Assembly (NCBI RefSeq): GCF_027924965.1
Contig: NZ_AP027056.1
Coordinates: forward strand, 2,108,001 to 2,172,000
Length of the DNA: 64,000 bases
Direction of reading: 5' to 3'
Origin: Limnohabitans sp. TEGF004
GTDB lineage: Bacteria > Pseudomonadota > Gammaproteobacteria > Burkholderiales > Burkholderiaceae_C
In this document: positions 25,104 to 35,541 of the stretch, in pieces
Layout: each line of letters opens with the position of its first letter
Position numbering within the stretch: position 1 is the first letter of the stretch
The notes under the pieces: generated by a model
The model's input: only the letters and a program-made list of their open reading frames with translations
What the model was told of the DNA's origin: nothing
The model's database searches: none
Made by a program: the position numbers and the translations under genes

Positions 25104-26033
25104 TCAAGCCCTGTCTGCCACGCGCTCACCCAGCAGGCCCGAGGGGCGCAGCGTGAGCGTGATGATCAACACCACAAACGCCAAGATGTCGGTGTAGTGG
25201 CTGCCCAGCACACCGCCGGTGAGCTCGCCCAAGTAGCCTGAGCCAATCGATTCAATCAGGCCCAGCAGCAAGCCGCCCAGCACTGCACCGCCTAAGTTAC
25301 CAATACCGCCAAACACCGCTGCTGTAAACGCTTTGAGGCCAGGTAAGAAACCCATGGCGTGATGCGCAGTGCCGTAGTTCATGGCCCACATCACACCCGC
25401 AATCGTGGCCAACACTGCACCGATGATGAAGGTGGCTGAAATCACCACATCGGGCTTCACGCCCATGAGGCTAGCCACGCGTGGGTTCTCAGCTGTGGCG
25501 CGCATGGCACGGCCTAGCTTGGTGCGATTGACCAACCATGACAACACGGCCAAGGCCACCACCGTCAGGCCCAAAATCATGAGCTGCGTAGGGGTGATTA
25601 CGGCCTCGCCAATTTCAAACGGCGTGGTGGGCAAGAGCGCGGGGAAAGGCTTGTAGTTGGGCTTCCACACAATCATGGCCAGCGTTTGCAACAAGATGGA
25701 CATGCCAATCGCGGTGATCAGTGGGGCCAATTTGGGTGCATTGCGCAGCGGGCGATACGCGATTTTTTCAATCGCGTAGTTCAACGCCGCCGCCGCCGCA
25801 GAGGCCACCACCATCGAGATAATCAGCACCACCCAACCCGGTGTGTCGGGCATGAGCGGCTGCAATAACCCAATGACCGACCAACTGCACAAAGCACCAA
25901 TCATCAACACCTCGCCATGTGCGAAGTTGATGAGGTTGATGATGCCGTAGACCATGGTGTAGCCCAAGGCCACCAGCGCGTACATGCTGCCGAGCACCAA
26001 GCCGTTGATGACTTGTTGAAGCAAGACGTCCAT
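25104..26033 (-). CDS. livH: Branched-chain amino acid ABC transporter permease LivH
   Basis: A 309-residue permease with the LivH opening QVINGLVLGSMYALVALGYTMVYGIINLINFAHGE (split here only by helix boundaries) and RAMRATAENPRVASLMGV as the coupling region. It is the first transporter gene and begins 3 bases after rarA ends. No periplasmic binding protein (livJ/K) is next to the set, so the receptor must be encoded elsewhere. Substrate could be branched-chain amino acids, or amides or aromatic compounds, which use the same family. Confidence 0.92.
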   Translation of the reverse strand: MDVLLQQVINGLVLGSMYALVALGYTMVYGIINLINFAHGEVLMIGALCSWSVIGLLQPLMPDTPGWVVLIISMVVASAAAAALNYAIEKIAYRPLRNAPKLAPLITAIGMSILLQTLAMIVWKPNYKPFPALLPTTPFEIGEAVITPTQLMILGLTVVALAVLSWLVNRTKLGRAMRATAENPRVASLMGVKPDVVISATFIIGAVLATIAGVMWAMNYGTAHHAMGFLPGLKAFTAAVFGGIGNLGGAVLGGLLLGLIESIGSGYLGELTGGVLGSHYTDILAFVVLIITLTLRPSGLLGERVADRA

Positions 26034-26036
26034 TTG

Positions 26037-27326
26037 TTATTTACCTGCTTGTTTGTTTTTGTCGCGCAAGTGGCGCAATTTGTCAGCGATTTTGATCTCT
26101 AAACCGCGCTCCACAGGGCGGTAAAAGCCCGTATTCTCTAAGCCTTCGGGCATGTAATTTTCGCCCGCTGCAAAGCCATCTTCTTCATCGTGGGCATAGC
26201 GATAGCCCTTGCCCCAGTCCATGTCTTTCATCATCTTGGTGGGGGCATTGCGCAAGTGCATGGGCACGGGACGCGTGCCGTCTTTCTTGATGAGGGCTTT
26301 GGCTTCGTTATAAGCCTTGTAAACCGCATTCGATTTGGGAGCGACGGCTAAATACACCACGCACTCAGCCAGCGCCAGCTCGCCCTCGGGCGAACCCAAG
26401 CGCTCGTACACCTCAGCCGCGTCCAGCGCCAAGCGCAAAGCGCGTGGGTCGGCCAAGCCAATGTCTTCGGCCGCCATGCGAATCAAACGGCGCGCCATGT
26501 ATTTGGGCTCGGCCCCACCATCTAGCATGCGCACCAACCAATACAAAGCCGCATCGGGATCAGAGCCGCGCACCGATTTGTGCAGCGCGCTGATGGTGTC
26601 GTAAAACTGTTCGCCGCCTTTGTCGTAGCGGCGCATGCGCTCGCCCAACACGCGCATCAACCATGCATCGTTGATTTCTTCTAGCTTCTCGCGGTTGGCC
26701 GCAACGGACAAGGTTTCAAGCGTGTTGAGCAATCGACGTGCATCGCCATCGGCATAGGCAATGAGTCGCTCTAAGGCGGCATCTTCCAAAGCAGGCACTG
26801 CGCCAATGGCTTGCGCTTTGGCAATGATTTGCGTGAGGTCTTCCACACTGAGAGACTGCAACACATACACCGCCGCTCGCGAGAGTAAAGCCGAATTCAC
26901 CTCGAACGACGGGTTCTCGGTGGTCGCGCCAATGAAAGTGAAAAGCCCTGACTCCACATGCGGCAAGAACGCATCTTGCTGGCTCTTATTAAAGCGGTGC
27001 ACCTCGTCCACAAACATGATGGTGCGTTTAGGGTCGAGCGAATCGCGGGCGGCGATGGCTTGCTCGACCGACTCTCGAATTTCTTTCACACCGCCCAGCA
27101 CAGCGCTGATGGACAGAAACTGCGCATCAAACGCATCGGCCATCAAACGGGCGATGGTGGTTTTACCCACGCCGGGCGGGCCCCACAAAATGCAGCTGTG
27201 CGGTTGGCCCGATTCAAACGCCACGCGCAACGCCATACCCTCACCCAGCAAATGTTGCTGACCAATGACTTCGCCCAGCGTGCGTGGACGCAAGCGTTCG
27301 GCGAGGGGAATGTGGGTGGAGGACAC
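26037..27326 (-). CDS. rarA: Replication-associated recombination protein RarA (MgsA)
   Basis: A 429-residue clamp-loader-like AAA+ ATPase that acts at stalled forks. Walker A is WGPPGVGKTT, Walker B IMFVDEVHRFNKSQQD, with sensor 1 GATTENPSFEVN and the C-terminal tetramerisation region (DPDAALYWLVRMLDGGAEP, AAEDIGLADP). The start is GTG at 27326, giving the family N-terminus PLAERLRPRTLGEVIGQQHL. Gene order ftsK-lolA-(glycosylase)-rarA resembles the ftsK-lolA-rarA order of enterics. Confidence 0.95.
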   Translation of the reverse strand: MSSTHIPLAERLRPRTLGEVIGQQHLLGEGMALRVAFESGQPHSCILWGPPGVGKTTIARLMADAFDAQFLSISAVLGGVKEIRESVEQAIAARDSLDPKRTIMFVDEVHRFNKSQQDAFLPHVESGLFTFIGATTENPSFEVNSALLSRAAVYVLQSLSVEDLTQIIAKAQAIGAVPALEDAALERLIAYADGDARRLLNTLETLSVAANREKLEEINDAWLMRVLGERMRRYDKGGEQFYDTISALHKSVRGSDPDAALYWLVRMLDGGAEPKYMARRLIRMAAEDIGLADPRALRLALDAAEVYERLGSPEGELALAECVVYLAVAPKSNAVYKAYNEAKALIKKDGTRPVPMHLRNAPTKMMKDMDWGKGYRYAHDEEDGFAAGENYMPEGLENTGFYRPVERGLEIKIADKLRHLRDKNKQAGK

Positions 27327-27376
27327 GCTTAAAAAGGCTTTGATTTGTACAGGCTCAGAGTGTAGCGAAGGGCTTG

Positions 27377-27898
27377 CTAAGAAGGCAGCAAACCCGCCGC
27401 CTGAAACACCTCACGCCAAGCCTCTAACTTGCGTGCAAACGTCCAACTCGCATGCGCGGGGCTGGTCGATGGCAAACGATGCACAGGCAAGCCCAAAGCG
27501 CGGGTGAGCTTGGCGTGTTTGAAGCTTTCACCGCCGTTGTGTGCAATCGCCACGAGTGCCGGGCAACGTATGCGCAGGTTTTGCAGGTCGTTGGGTTGCG
27601 CGTTTTGAATGTTGGCGTCTAGACTGCCTTCGCGCTCGCAGGCGGCGTACACATCCCACAAGCCCACACCTTGGCTAAGCAACCACTGCGCACGTTCGGC
27701 ATAGGGCATGGCTAACACCTCTGCCACATGGGGCGACAACAGCGTGCCCATGATTTTCCAAAACTGATTTTGCGGGTGGCCGTAATACTGCTGCGCGCGC
27801 AGCGAGGCCACACCAGGAAAGCTGCCCAACACGACCAAGCGTGTGTTGACATCCAGCAAAGGCGGCAAGCCTTGCAACACGGGCGTGGCCTGTGTCAT
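27377..27898 (-). CDS. Hypoxanthine-type DNA glycosylase (uracil-DNA glycosylase superfamily, family 6)
   Basis: A 173-residue base-excision repair enzyme. LVVLGSFPGVASLRAQQYYGHPQNQFW is the family 6 (deoxyinosine/hypoxanthine) active-site region, read as LGSFPG plus YYGHPQNQFW, and RLPSTSPAHA is the C-terminal DNA-binding motif. It would remove deaminated adenine from DNA. It sits between lolA and rarA, where enterics have no gene. The assignment between hypoxanthine and uracil as preferred substrate rests on motif memory and is not certain. Confidence 0.85.
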   Translation of the reverse strand: MTQATPVLQGLPPLLDVNTRLVVLGSFPGVASLRAQQYYGHPQNQFWKIMGTLLSPHVAEVLAMPYAERAQWLLSQGVGLWDVYAACEREGSLDANIQNAQPNDLQNLRIRCPALVAIAHNGGESFKHAKLTRALGLPVHRLPSTSPAHASWTFARKLEAWREVFQAAGLLPS

Positions 27899-27906
27899 GT
27901 CGACGC

Positions 27907-28587
27907 TTAAGGACGGATGACGCTCACGCCTTTGGGCACCGCAAATTTGAACTGCGCTGCGCCGAGGTTGGCAGGGTTCACTTCAAAACGCTCAAAGCTG
28001 AGCACCGAACGCTGCCCCATGGCATCAAAAATTTCGAGCTTACCGAGACTCACTTGCACACCATCGACACGCAAACCCATGCGCACCGATTGGATGGTGC
28101 TCTCGCGGTTTTTGGGCGTGGCTTGCACCCACTGCAAACCATCGGTATCCGTTTGCGCTTCTAAGCTGAATTCTTTTTGCAAGGTGCTCAAATCCACGGC
28201 CGTCGCGACCAAAGCAGCAGGCGTGCTGCCTAAGGCGTGCGCTTGTTTGCGCGCGGTCACTTGCTCTAGGTCAGCGTCGTACAACCACAGGGTTTGGCCA
28301 TCGGCCACGATGACTTGGGGAAACGGTTTGACGTAATCAAAACGAAAACGTGTGGGGCGCACAAATGAAAACTGACCCGTTGATGTTTTGCTGCGCACCG
28401 TGGTTTGCCCAGCTTTGGCAGGCGGCGTGACCACTTGCGTGAATTCAGCGCGGCCACTTTTGGTGGACTTCAAAAACGTTTCAAGTGTGTCAAGGCTACT
28501 CGCATAGGCAACGCTTGCGCTAAACGCGCAGATAGCCAGGGCTGCACCACCATGACGCATGATGCGTTTTGAAAAAGCTAAATTCAT
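27907..28587 (-). CDS. lolA: Outer-membrane lipoprotein carrier protein LolA
   Basis: A 226-residue periplasmic chaperone that carries lipoproteins from LolCDE to LolB. The start is the ATG at 28587, with GGAAT nearby, giving a signal peptide that ends near VAYASS. The mature part has TLETFLKSTKSGRAEFTQ, FRFDYVKPFPQVIVADG and LWLYDADLEQVT, typical of LolA. Its ribosome site lies 38 bases downstream of the ftsK stop, consistent with one transcript. lolC and lolD are at 58-60 kb in this window. Confidence 0.92.
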   Translation of the reverse strand: MNLAFSKRIMRHGGAALAICAFSASVAYASSLDTLETFLKSTKSGRAEFTQVVTPPAKAGQTTVRSKTSTGQFSFVRPTRFRFDYVKPFPQVIVADGQTLWLYDADLEQVTARKQAHALGSTPAALVATAVDLSTLQKEFSLEAQTDTDGLQWVQATPKNRESTIQSVRMGLRVDGVQVSLGKLEIFDAMGQRSVLSFERFEVNPANLGAAQFKFAVPKGVSVIRP

Positions 28588-28624
28588 TTTTATTCCACTC
28601 ATCGTCTGAGCCCGTGAATGAAGC

Positions 28625-30976
28625 TCATTCATCCCGCTTAGGCACCAAAATTTCGCGTTGACCATTGCTGCTCATGGCGCTTACCATGCCGGCCTTCTCC
28701 ATGTCTTCCACCAAACGTGCGGCGCGGTTGTAGCCAATCTTCAAGTGGCGTTGCACCAGCGAGATGCTGGCCTTGCGGTTCTTCAACACCACCTCAACCG
28801 CTTGGTCATACATCGGGTCTTTTTCGGCCGACACTTCACCAAACAAATCGGGACCTGATGGGTTGCCATCACCATCGACTGTGCCGCCTTCGAGCACACC
28901 CTCGATGTAGTCGGGTTCACCTTGACTCTTCAAGTAGTTGACCACGCGGTGCACTTCTTCGTCGCTCACAAACGCGCCGTGCACTCGCACGGGAAAGCCT
29001 GTGCCGCTGGCCATGTACAACATGTCACCCATGCCTAACAACGCCTCTGCGCCCATTTGGTCGAGGATCGTGCGGCTGTCAATTTTGGAGCCCACAGAGA
29101 ACGCGATACGCGTCGGAATGTTGGCTTTGATCAGACCGGTAATCACGTCCACGCTGGGACGTTGTGTAGCCAAAATCAAATGGATACCGGCGGCACGCGC
29201 CTTTTGGGCGAGGCGTGCAATCAGCTCTTCAATCTTCTTACCCACCACCATCATCAAGTCGGCCAATTCGTCAATCACCACTACGATGTGTGGCAGACGT
29301 TGTAGTGGCTCAGGCTGTTCGGGTGTCAAGCTGAAGGGGTTGTAGATGAACTCTTCACGCGCAGCAGCTTCGTCAATCTTGGCGTTATAACCAGCAAGGT
29401 TACGAACGCCCAACTTACTCATGAGCTTGTAGCGTTTCTCCATTTCGCCCACACACCAGTTCAGGCCGTGTGCAGCTTGGCGCATGTCGGTCACCACGGG
29501 AGCCAACAAATGCGGGATCCCTTCGTAGACCGACATCTCCAACATCTTGGGGTCGATCATCAGCAAGCGCACATCACGAGCTTCGGCCTTGTAGAGCAAG
29601 GACAAAATCATGGCGTTGATACCCACCGATTTGCCCGAGCCCGTGGTACCCGCCACCAAGACGTGAGGCATCTTGGCCAAGTCGGCCACGATGGGGTTAC
29701 CCACAATGTCTTTACCCAAGCCCATGGTGAGCATGGACTTAGATTCGTTGTACACGTCCGAGCCCAAAATTTCACTCAAGCGAATGGACTGGCGTTTGGC
29801 GTTAGGCAATTCCAACGCCATGTAGTTTTTGCCGGGAATGGTTTCCACCACACGGATAGACACCAGCGAGAGTGAACGCGCCAAGTCTTTGGCGAGGTTC
29901 AACACTTGCGAACCCTTCACACCTGTGGCGGGCTCAATCTCGTAGCGGGTAATCACAGGACCGGGGGACGCAGCCACTACACGCACTTCCACGCCGAAGT
30001 CTTTGAGTTTTTTCTCAATCATTCGGCTGGTCATTTCCAGCGTTTCAGGGGCCACGGTGTCTTGGCGTACCAAGGGGTCATCTAGCAAATCGACTTGTGG
30101 CAAGCGTGAGTCTGTGGCTGCATCACTGAACAGGGTTTTTTGACGCTCTTTGGCCACGCGTGCGCTCTTGGGCACTTCGATGATCTCAGGCTCAATGTGC
30201 ACGGTGATGGGTGGATGCTCTTTGATTTCTACGCGCTCTTCAAAAACCACTTCTTCACGTTCTCGTGCAGCGACCAGACCGTAGGCCACGTCTTCTTCGC
30301 GCTCGCGGCGCTCGCGCCATGTTTCGTACCAGCCGTCTAGCAAAGCACCAATGTTTTCAGCGGTTTGTCCCCAAGAGAAGCGAAACACCCACGACGCACC
30401 CACGACGCCAAACACAATGAAAATCAAACCCGAACCGTTAAAGCCCAACCAGTTCAAGCTCGATGGCCCCACCAAGTAACCCAACACGCCGCCGCTGCTG
30501 TGGCCGGGCAAGCGGTCTTCAAAGCGGTACATGCGCGTCCACTCCAAGCCAGTACTTGAAATCAACAGCAATGCCAAGCCAGCCCAAAACGCAAAACGCG
30601 TGTAGCGCCAACCGGTGTGTTCAGGGGCGGGCTCGTCTTCGTCGCGCAAGCGGTTGGCCAAAGCAGACAGCCAAGCCACCAAAGCAGCGGCATAGCACCA
30701 CCATACCGAATAGCCGAGCAAGAAAAAGCTCAGGTCGCCAAACAAAGCGCCCACACGGCCGCCAAAGTTGTGCACCATGCTGCCTGCACCCGACGTGGTC
30801 CAAGCAGGGTCTAGCGGTGAATGGGTGAGCAGCGCCAGCAACCAAAAGGTCATGAGCACGAAGCCAGCCGTCAGCGCAATTTCTTGGGCAAAGCGGCGAA
30901 AACCTGTGGGCTTGTGGTCCGCATCGGCACTCGAGGCGCGCGGATCGTTCTTTAATGTATTGAGCGAATAAGTCAT
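28625..30976 (-). CDS. ftsK: DNA translocase FtsK
   Basis: A 783-residue septal DNA pump that coordinates division with chromosome segregation and XerCD recombination. The N-terminus has four or five membrane segments (residues about 28-200), then a short linker (200-290), the alpha/beta motor with Walker [13 protein letters not shown] and Walker [13 protein letters not shown], and the C-terminal gamma domain ([23 protein letters not shown]) that reads KOPS sites. The linker is short, as in non-enteric homologues. It is divergent from trxB across 102 bases. Confidence 0.95.
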   Translation of the reverse strand: MTYSLNTLKNDPRASSADADHKPTGFRRFAQEIALTAGFVLMTFWLLALLTHSPLDPAWTTSGAGSMVHNFGGRVGALFGDLSFFLLGYSVWWCYAAALVAWLSALANRLRDEDEPAPEHTGWRYTRFAFWAGLALLLISSTGLEWTRMYRFEDRLPGHSSGGVLGYLVGPSSLNWLGFNGSGLIFIVFGVVGASWVFRFSWGQTAENIGALLDGWYETWRERREREEDVAYGLVAAREREEVVFEERVEIKEHPPITVHIEPEIIEVPKSARVAKERQKTLFSDAATDSRLPQVDLLDDPLVRQDTVAPETLEMTSRMIEKKLKDFGVEVRVVAASPGPVITRYEIEPATGVKGSQVLNLAKDLARSLSLVSIRVVETIPGKNYMALELPNAKRQSIRLSEILGSDVYNESKSMLTMGLGKDIVGNPIVADLAKMPHVLVAGTTGSGKSVGINAMILSLLYKAEARDVRLLMIDPKMLEMSVYEGIPHLLAPVVTDMRQAAHGLNWCVGEMEKRYKLMSKLGVRNLAGYNAKIDEAAAREEFIYNPFSLTPEQPEPLQRLPHIVVVIDELADLMMVVGKKIEELIARLAQKARAAGIHLILATQRPSVDVITGLIKANIPTRIAFSVGSKIDSRTILDQMGAEALLGMGDMLYMASGTGFPVRVHGAFVSDEEVHRVVNYLKSQGEPDYIEGVLEGGTVDGDGNPSGPDLFGEVSAEKDPMYDQAVEVVLKNRKASISLVQRHLKIGYNRAARLVEDMEKAGMVSAMSSNGQREILVPKRDE

Positions 30977-31012
30977 GTCTAGAGGCAGAGCTTACCCGAG
31001 AGGCAACCTTGA

Positions 31013-32035
<1,023 letters not shown>

Positions 32036-32058
32036 AACGCGCTACAATCTCAGGCTTT

Positions 32059-32070
32059 GCTGAATTCAGC
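32059..32070. promoter_or_regulatory. Perfect palindrome in the rpmB leader
   Basis: GCTGAATTCAGC is a 12-base perfect palindrome in the 113-base region between trxB and rpmB. Just upstream TACAAT (32043-32048) could be a -10 box, and downstream are further small stems (for example GGGT...ACCC). It may be part of an mRNA leader for the L28-L33 operon. The role is inferred. Confidence 0.35.
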
Positions 32071-32148
32071 GAAGAGATGGGTTACCGCCACCCTTTTGGC
32101 GAGGTGAGGCGCTCGTGGGAACGACCGCCGTTGATATGGAGTGTCCAC

Positions 32149-32382
32149 ATGGCACGCGTATGTGAAGTAACGGGCAAAGGCCCAATGTCTGGGAACAACG
32201 TTTCCCACGCAAACAACAAGACAAAACGCCGTTTTTTGCCTAACCTGCAATACCGCCGTTTCTGGGTAGAGACTGAAAACCGTTGGGTTCGCTTGCGCGT
32301 TTCTAGCGCAGCTCTGCGTTTGATCGACAAAAACGGCATCGACGCCGTGTTGGCTGACTTGCGCTCACGCGGTCAAGCTTAA
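32149..32382 (+). CDS. rpmB: 50S ribosomal protein L28
   Basis: A 77-residue L28 with the start ATG at 32149 giving [20 protein letters not shown], followed by a basic middle ([17 protein letters not shown]) and the C-terminal [15 protein letters not shown]. The frame remains open upstream but lacks family similarity there. It is followed 25 bases later by rpmG in the usual L28-L33 pair. Confidence 0.97.
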   Translation: MARVCEVTGKGPMSGNNVSHANNKTKRRFLPNLQYRRFWVETENRWVRLRVSSAALRLIDKNGIDAVLADLRSRGQA

Positions 32383-32407
32383 TTCCAGTTACTGAAAGGA
32401 CACGATC

Positions 32408-32578
32408 ATGGCATCCAAAGGCGGACGCGAAAAAATCAAGCTGGAATCGACAGCCGGCACAGGTCACTTCTACACGACCAGCAAAAACAAGAAAACAATG
32501 CCCGAGAAAATGTTGATCATGAAATTTGATCCCAAAGCTCGCAAGCACGTTGAATACAAGGAAACCAAACTGAAGTAA
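32408..32578 (+). CDS. rpmG: 50S ribosomal protein L33, zinc-free form
   Basis: A 56-residue L33 beginning [20 protein letters not shown] and ending [14 protein letters not shown]. It has no cysteines, so it is the zinc-independent (C-minus) type common in beta- and gammaproteobacteria. An AAAGGA ribosome site precedes the ATG at 32408. A perfect palindromic terminator follows. Confidence 0.97.
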   Translation: MASKGGREKIKLESTAGTGHFYTTSKNKKTMPEKMLIMKFDPKARKHVEYKETKLK

Positions 32579-32591
32579 TTCAGATTGGCCC

Positions 32592-32623
32592 AATAAAAAA
32601 CCCGCCTAGGCGGGTTTTTTATT
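32592..32623. terminator. Bidirectional terminator between rpmG and the desaturase gene
   Basis: A 32-base perfect palindrome: AATAAAAAACCCGCCT is followed directly by its reverse complement. The GC stem CCCGCC/GGCGGG has A and T runs on both sides, so it can stop transcripts from rpmG (plus) and from the desaturase (minus). Confidence 0.95.
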
Positions 32624-32640
32624 GTCTGTGCGTTGTGTGT

Positions 32641-33852
32641 TTACACGCGTGCAGCACGCAAGTGCATCGAGAACTCTTGCAAGGCAGCAATACCACTGGC
32701 CTCGGCGCGTTTGCACCAAGCTTGCAGGTCAAGCGCCAACTGCGCACGGTTGTGGTTGGTGTTGAGCCACAACTGGCGCAGCTCTTCACGCATCTTCACC
32801 ATCGTGTCCACATCAGGCAAGGCTGCGCGGGCTTGGGCCAATTGGGCCGCCACTGCCGCAGGCACCTTCTCGGCATCGCGGTGCATCCAGCGCTTGGCAG
32901 CAGCCAGCACAGAGTCAGCAGGCAAGGTGCTCATCTTGTCGAGCTCTTGCTTCATGGCCAAACGCAGTTGGGTAGCGTAATTGGCCATCACTTCGTAGCG
33001 GTTGGCAATGACGGCTTCCAAGGTCTTTTCATCGGCCACTGGCTTGATGTCGCCAAAGGCGAGCTTTGGAGGTGTCTTCTTAACAGTCGCCAAACCCACA
33101 GTTTCCAAGATGCGGATGTACAACCAGCCCAAATCGAACTCGTAGGGCTTGACCGACAACTTGGCCGATGTGGGGTAGGTATGGTGGTTGTTGTGCAACT
33201 CTTCGCCACCAATGATGATGCCCCAAGGCGAAATATTGGTGCTGGCGTCTGGCGCCTCAAAGTTGCGATAGCCCCAGTAGTGGGCTGCACCGTTGATGAT
33301 GCCAGCAGCAGTGACGGGAATCCACATCATCTGCACAGCCCACACGGTCAGGCCCAAAGCGCCGAACAACGCCAAGTTGATGACGAGCATCAATGACACA
33401 CCCAGCACTGAATGCGGGGTGTAGACATTGCGCTCAATCCAATCGTTGGGTGTGCCGTGGCCAAAACGCTCGAGGGTTTCGAGGTTCTCGGCTTCTTTGC
33501 GGTACAACTCAGCGCCCGTGAACAACACGGTTTTGATGCCGTGAATGTGTGGGCTGTGTGGGTCTTCCGCTTGCTCGCACTTGGCGTGGTGTTTGCGGTG
33601 GATGGAGGTCCACTCTTTGGTCACTTGGGCCGTGGTGAGCCACAACCAGAAACGGAAGAAGTGAGACGCAATCGGATGCAAATCCAAAGCGCGGTGTGCT
33701 GAGTGGCGGTGCAAATAGATGGTCACGCTGGCAATGGTGATGTGCGTGAGCACCATCGTGACGATGAAAACTTGCCAGCCAGAAAAATGCAGCAAGCCGT
33801 AGCTCAGCCAGTTCAACGTGGCGTCAAGCCAAGCCCAATTGGGTAACAACAT
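32641..33852 (-). CDS. Membrane fatty acid desaturase (delta-9 acyl desaturase type)
   Basis: A 403-residue di-iron desaturase that introduces a double bond into acyl chains to keep membranes fluid. The three histidine boxes are HRHSAH, HRKHH and HNNHH, each in the expected place among four or five membrane segments in the first 270 residues. A hydrophilic C-terminal part of about 130 residues with helices (DELDKMSTL-like, VDTMVKMREELRQLW) follows, longer than in minimal desaturases. It is monocistronic and ends at the shared terminator. Substrate form (acyl-CoA or lipid) is not clear. Confidence 0.9.
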   Translation of the reverse strand: MLLPNWAWLDATLNWLSYGLLHFSGWQVFIVTMVLTHITIASVTIYLHRHSAHRALDLHPIASHFFRFWLWLTTAQVTKEWTSIHRKHHAKCEQAEDPHSPHIHGIKTVLFTGAELYRKEAENLETLERFGHGTPNDWIERNVYTPHSVLGVSLMLVINLALFGALGLTVWAVQMMWIPVTAAGIINGAAHYWGYRNFEAPDASTNISPWGIIIGGEELHNNHHTYPTSAKLSVKPYEFDLGWLYIRILETVGLATVKKTPPKLAFGDIKPVADEKTLEAVIANRYEVMANYATQLRLAMKQELDKMSTLPADSVLAAAKRWMHRDAEKVPAAVAAQLAQARAALPDVDTMVKMREELRQLWLNTNHNRAQLALDLQAWCKRAEASGIAALQEFSMHLRAARV

Positions 33853-33904
33853 GTAATGTCTTTCAACGTGTAGAGATCAACTGTCAATTTTAAGGTTTTG
33901 GGCC

Positions 33905-35239
33905 TTATTTAGCTACCCAAACCGCAGCAAAAAACCCGTCTGTCGCATGTATATGGGGCCAAAGGCGCAAATACAAACCGTCAGTTGTACAAAGCGAGGC
34001 CGCATTGGCTACTTTTAGCTCTGTCAGAGTGTCGGCTGCTGACAACGGCACAAAGTTGGGGTGAGCTGCACTGAAGGCTTGGGCAATCGCCTCGTTCTCT
34101 TCGGGCAACACGCTGCAGGTGGCGTACACCAAGCGGCCACCAGACTTCACCAAACGTGCGGCGCTGGCCAAGATGGAGGTTTGCTTGACCGTCAACTCTT
34201 CAACGGCCTTGGGTGACTGACGCCATTTCAGGTCAGGGTTGCGGCGCAAAGTGCCTAGGCCCGAGCAAGGTGCATCCACCAACACGCGGTCAATCTTGCC
34301 GCTTAGGCGCTTCACACGCTCGTCACGCTCGTGCGCAATGGCGGAGGGGTGAACGTTTGACAACTTGCTGCGTGCCAAGCGGGGCTTGAGCGATTCCAAG
34401 CGATGACCAGAGGTGTCAAACGCATACAAGCGGCCAGTGCTGCGCATGGACGCGCCGATGGCAAGCGTCTTGCCGCCTGCGCCTGCGCAAAAGTCCACAA
34501 CCATCTCGCCACGCTTGGCGTCGAGCAACAGGGCCAACAGCTGTGAGCCTTCGTCTTGCACTTCAATCGCGCCACGCGCAAACGCGTCTAGGCCAGACAA
34601 GGCGGGTTTGCCTTCGATGCGCAAACCCCAAGGCGAGAACGGTGTGTCCACAGCCTTGATGCCCGCGAGCTTCAACTCGTGCTGCACATCGGCGCGTTTG
34701 TCGGTGAAGGTGTTCACGCGCAAGTCCAGCGGTGCGCCGCCGTTGAGGCGTTCGACCAAAGGCCAAAAGCCCTCGCCCACTTGGGCCTTGAGTGGCTCCA
34801 CCAGCCACTCGGGCATGTTGTGGCGATGACGTTCCATCAGGTCGGTGGGGTTCACCGCTTCACAGGCTTCAAGCCATGCGGCTTCTTGTTTGTTCAACGC
34901 GCTGAACAAAAAGTCGAGCGGGCTGTTGTTGGCGTGCTTGGCGCTCTTGGGCGCGTTGTTGGCAGGCGCTTGGTCTTTCAAGTGCTGCGCAAAGCCAAGG
35001 ATGGCCAAGCGGCGCTCTTTGGGGCCAGAGCCCGAGGGCGCAAAGTGGTCGTAGCGCAGTTTGTTGCGCAACACGTTGTAGGTGGTTTCGGCCAAGGCCG
35101 CACGCTCGCGCGGGCCGAAGGCATAGGTTTTACGGTAGTCACGGAAAAACTTTGACACCACTGAATCAGCAGGGTGGTCAAACTTCAAAGTGAGGCGGAC
35201 AAGCTCGGTACAAGCTTCAACAAGGGCTTTTGGATGCAT
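33905..35239 (-). CDS. 16S rRNA (cytosine-C5) methyltransferase, RsmB type
   Basis: A 444-residue SAM enzyme of the Sun/NOL1/NOP2 family. An N-terminal NusB-like helical part (residues 1-140, with FGPRERAALAETTYNVL) precedes the Rossmann domain: DFCAGAGGKTLAIGA (motif I), DAPCSGLGTLRRNPDLKW (motif IV, with its Cys) and YATCSVLPEENE (motif VI, catalytic Cys). RsmB modifies C967 of 16S rRNA. It is not linked to fmt and def here, so RsmF or another member remains possible. The start is the ATG at 35239. Confidence 0.87.
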   Translation of the reverse strand: MHPKALVEACTELVRLTLKFDHPADSVVSKFFRDYRKTYAFGPRERAALAETTYNVLRNKLRYDHFAPSGSGPKERRLAILGFAQHLKDQAPANNAPKSAKHANNSPLDFLFSALNKQEAAWLEACEAVNPTDLMERHRHNMPEWLVEPLKAQVGEGFWPLVERLNGGAPLDLRVNTFTDKRADVQHELKLAGIKAVDTPFSPWGLRIEGKPALSGLDAFARGAIEVQDEGSQLLALLLDAKRGEMVVDFCAGAGGKTLAIGASMRSTGRLYAFDTSGHRLESLKPRLARSKLSNVHPSAIAHERDERVKRLSGKIDRVLVDAPCSGLGTLRRNPDLKWRQSPKAVEELTVKQTSILASAARLVKSGGRLVYATCSVLPEENEAIAQAFSAAHPNFVPLSAADTLTELKVANAASLCTTDGLYLRLWPHIHATDGFFAAVWVAK

Positions 35240-35259
35240 AGGGTGTATTGTCCCATCCT

Positions 35260-35496
35260 ATGAACGACCAAGACCTCCCCCCACTGCAAGAAACTCCCAT
35301 CGGCCTCTACCGCCACTACAAAGGCGGCCAATACCAGGTGATTGGCACAGCCCGCCACAGCGAAACGCTAGAACCCATGACCGTCTACCGCGCCCTGTAT
35401 GGCGCGCATGGCCTGTGGGTGCGCCCTGCGGCGATGTTCAGCGAACAGGTGCTGATTGACGGCGTGATGCAGCCGCGCTTCGTCAAAACCAACTAA
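35260..35496 (+). CDS. DUF1653 protein
   Basis: A 78-residue cytosolic protein starting at ATG 35260, with the DUF1653 pattern IGLYRHYKGGQYQVIGTARHSETLEPMTVY (here split by a strand turn) and VRPAAMFSEQV. The family is widespread, and no function is established that I know of. It is divergent from the RNA methyltransferase gene and 45 bases upstream of purN. Confidence 0.88.
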   Translation: MNDQDLPPLQETPIGLYRHYKGGQYQVIGTARHSETLEPMTVYRALYGAHGLWVRPAAMFSEQVLIDGVMQPRFVKTN

Positions 35497-35541
35497 GCCT
35501 TGTATGCAGCGGTGTTACACACCCCGCGATAATTCGCGGCA

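Noticed and set aside
24481..25197. A 238-codon plus-strand frame opposite livM
   Set aside because: Gln/His/Arg-rich reverse shadow of the livM and livH genes with no own start signals.
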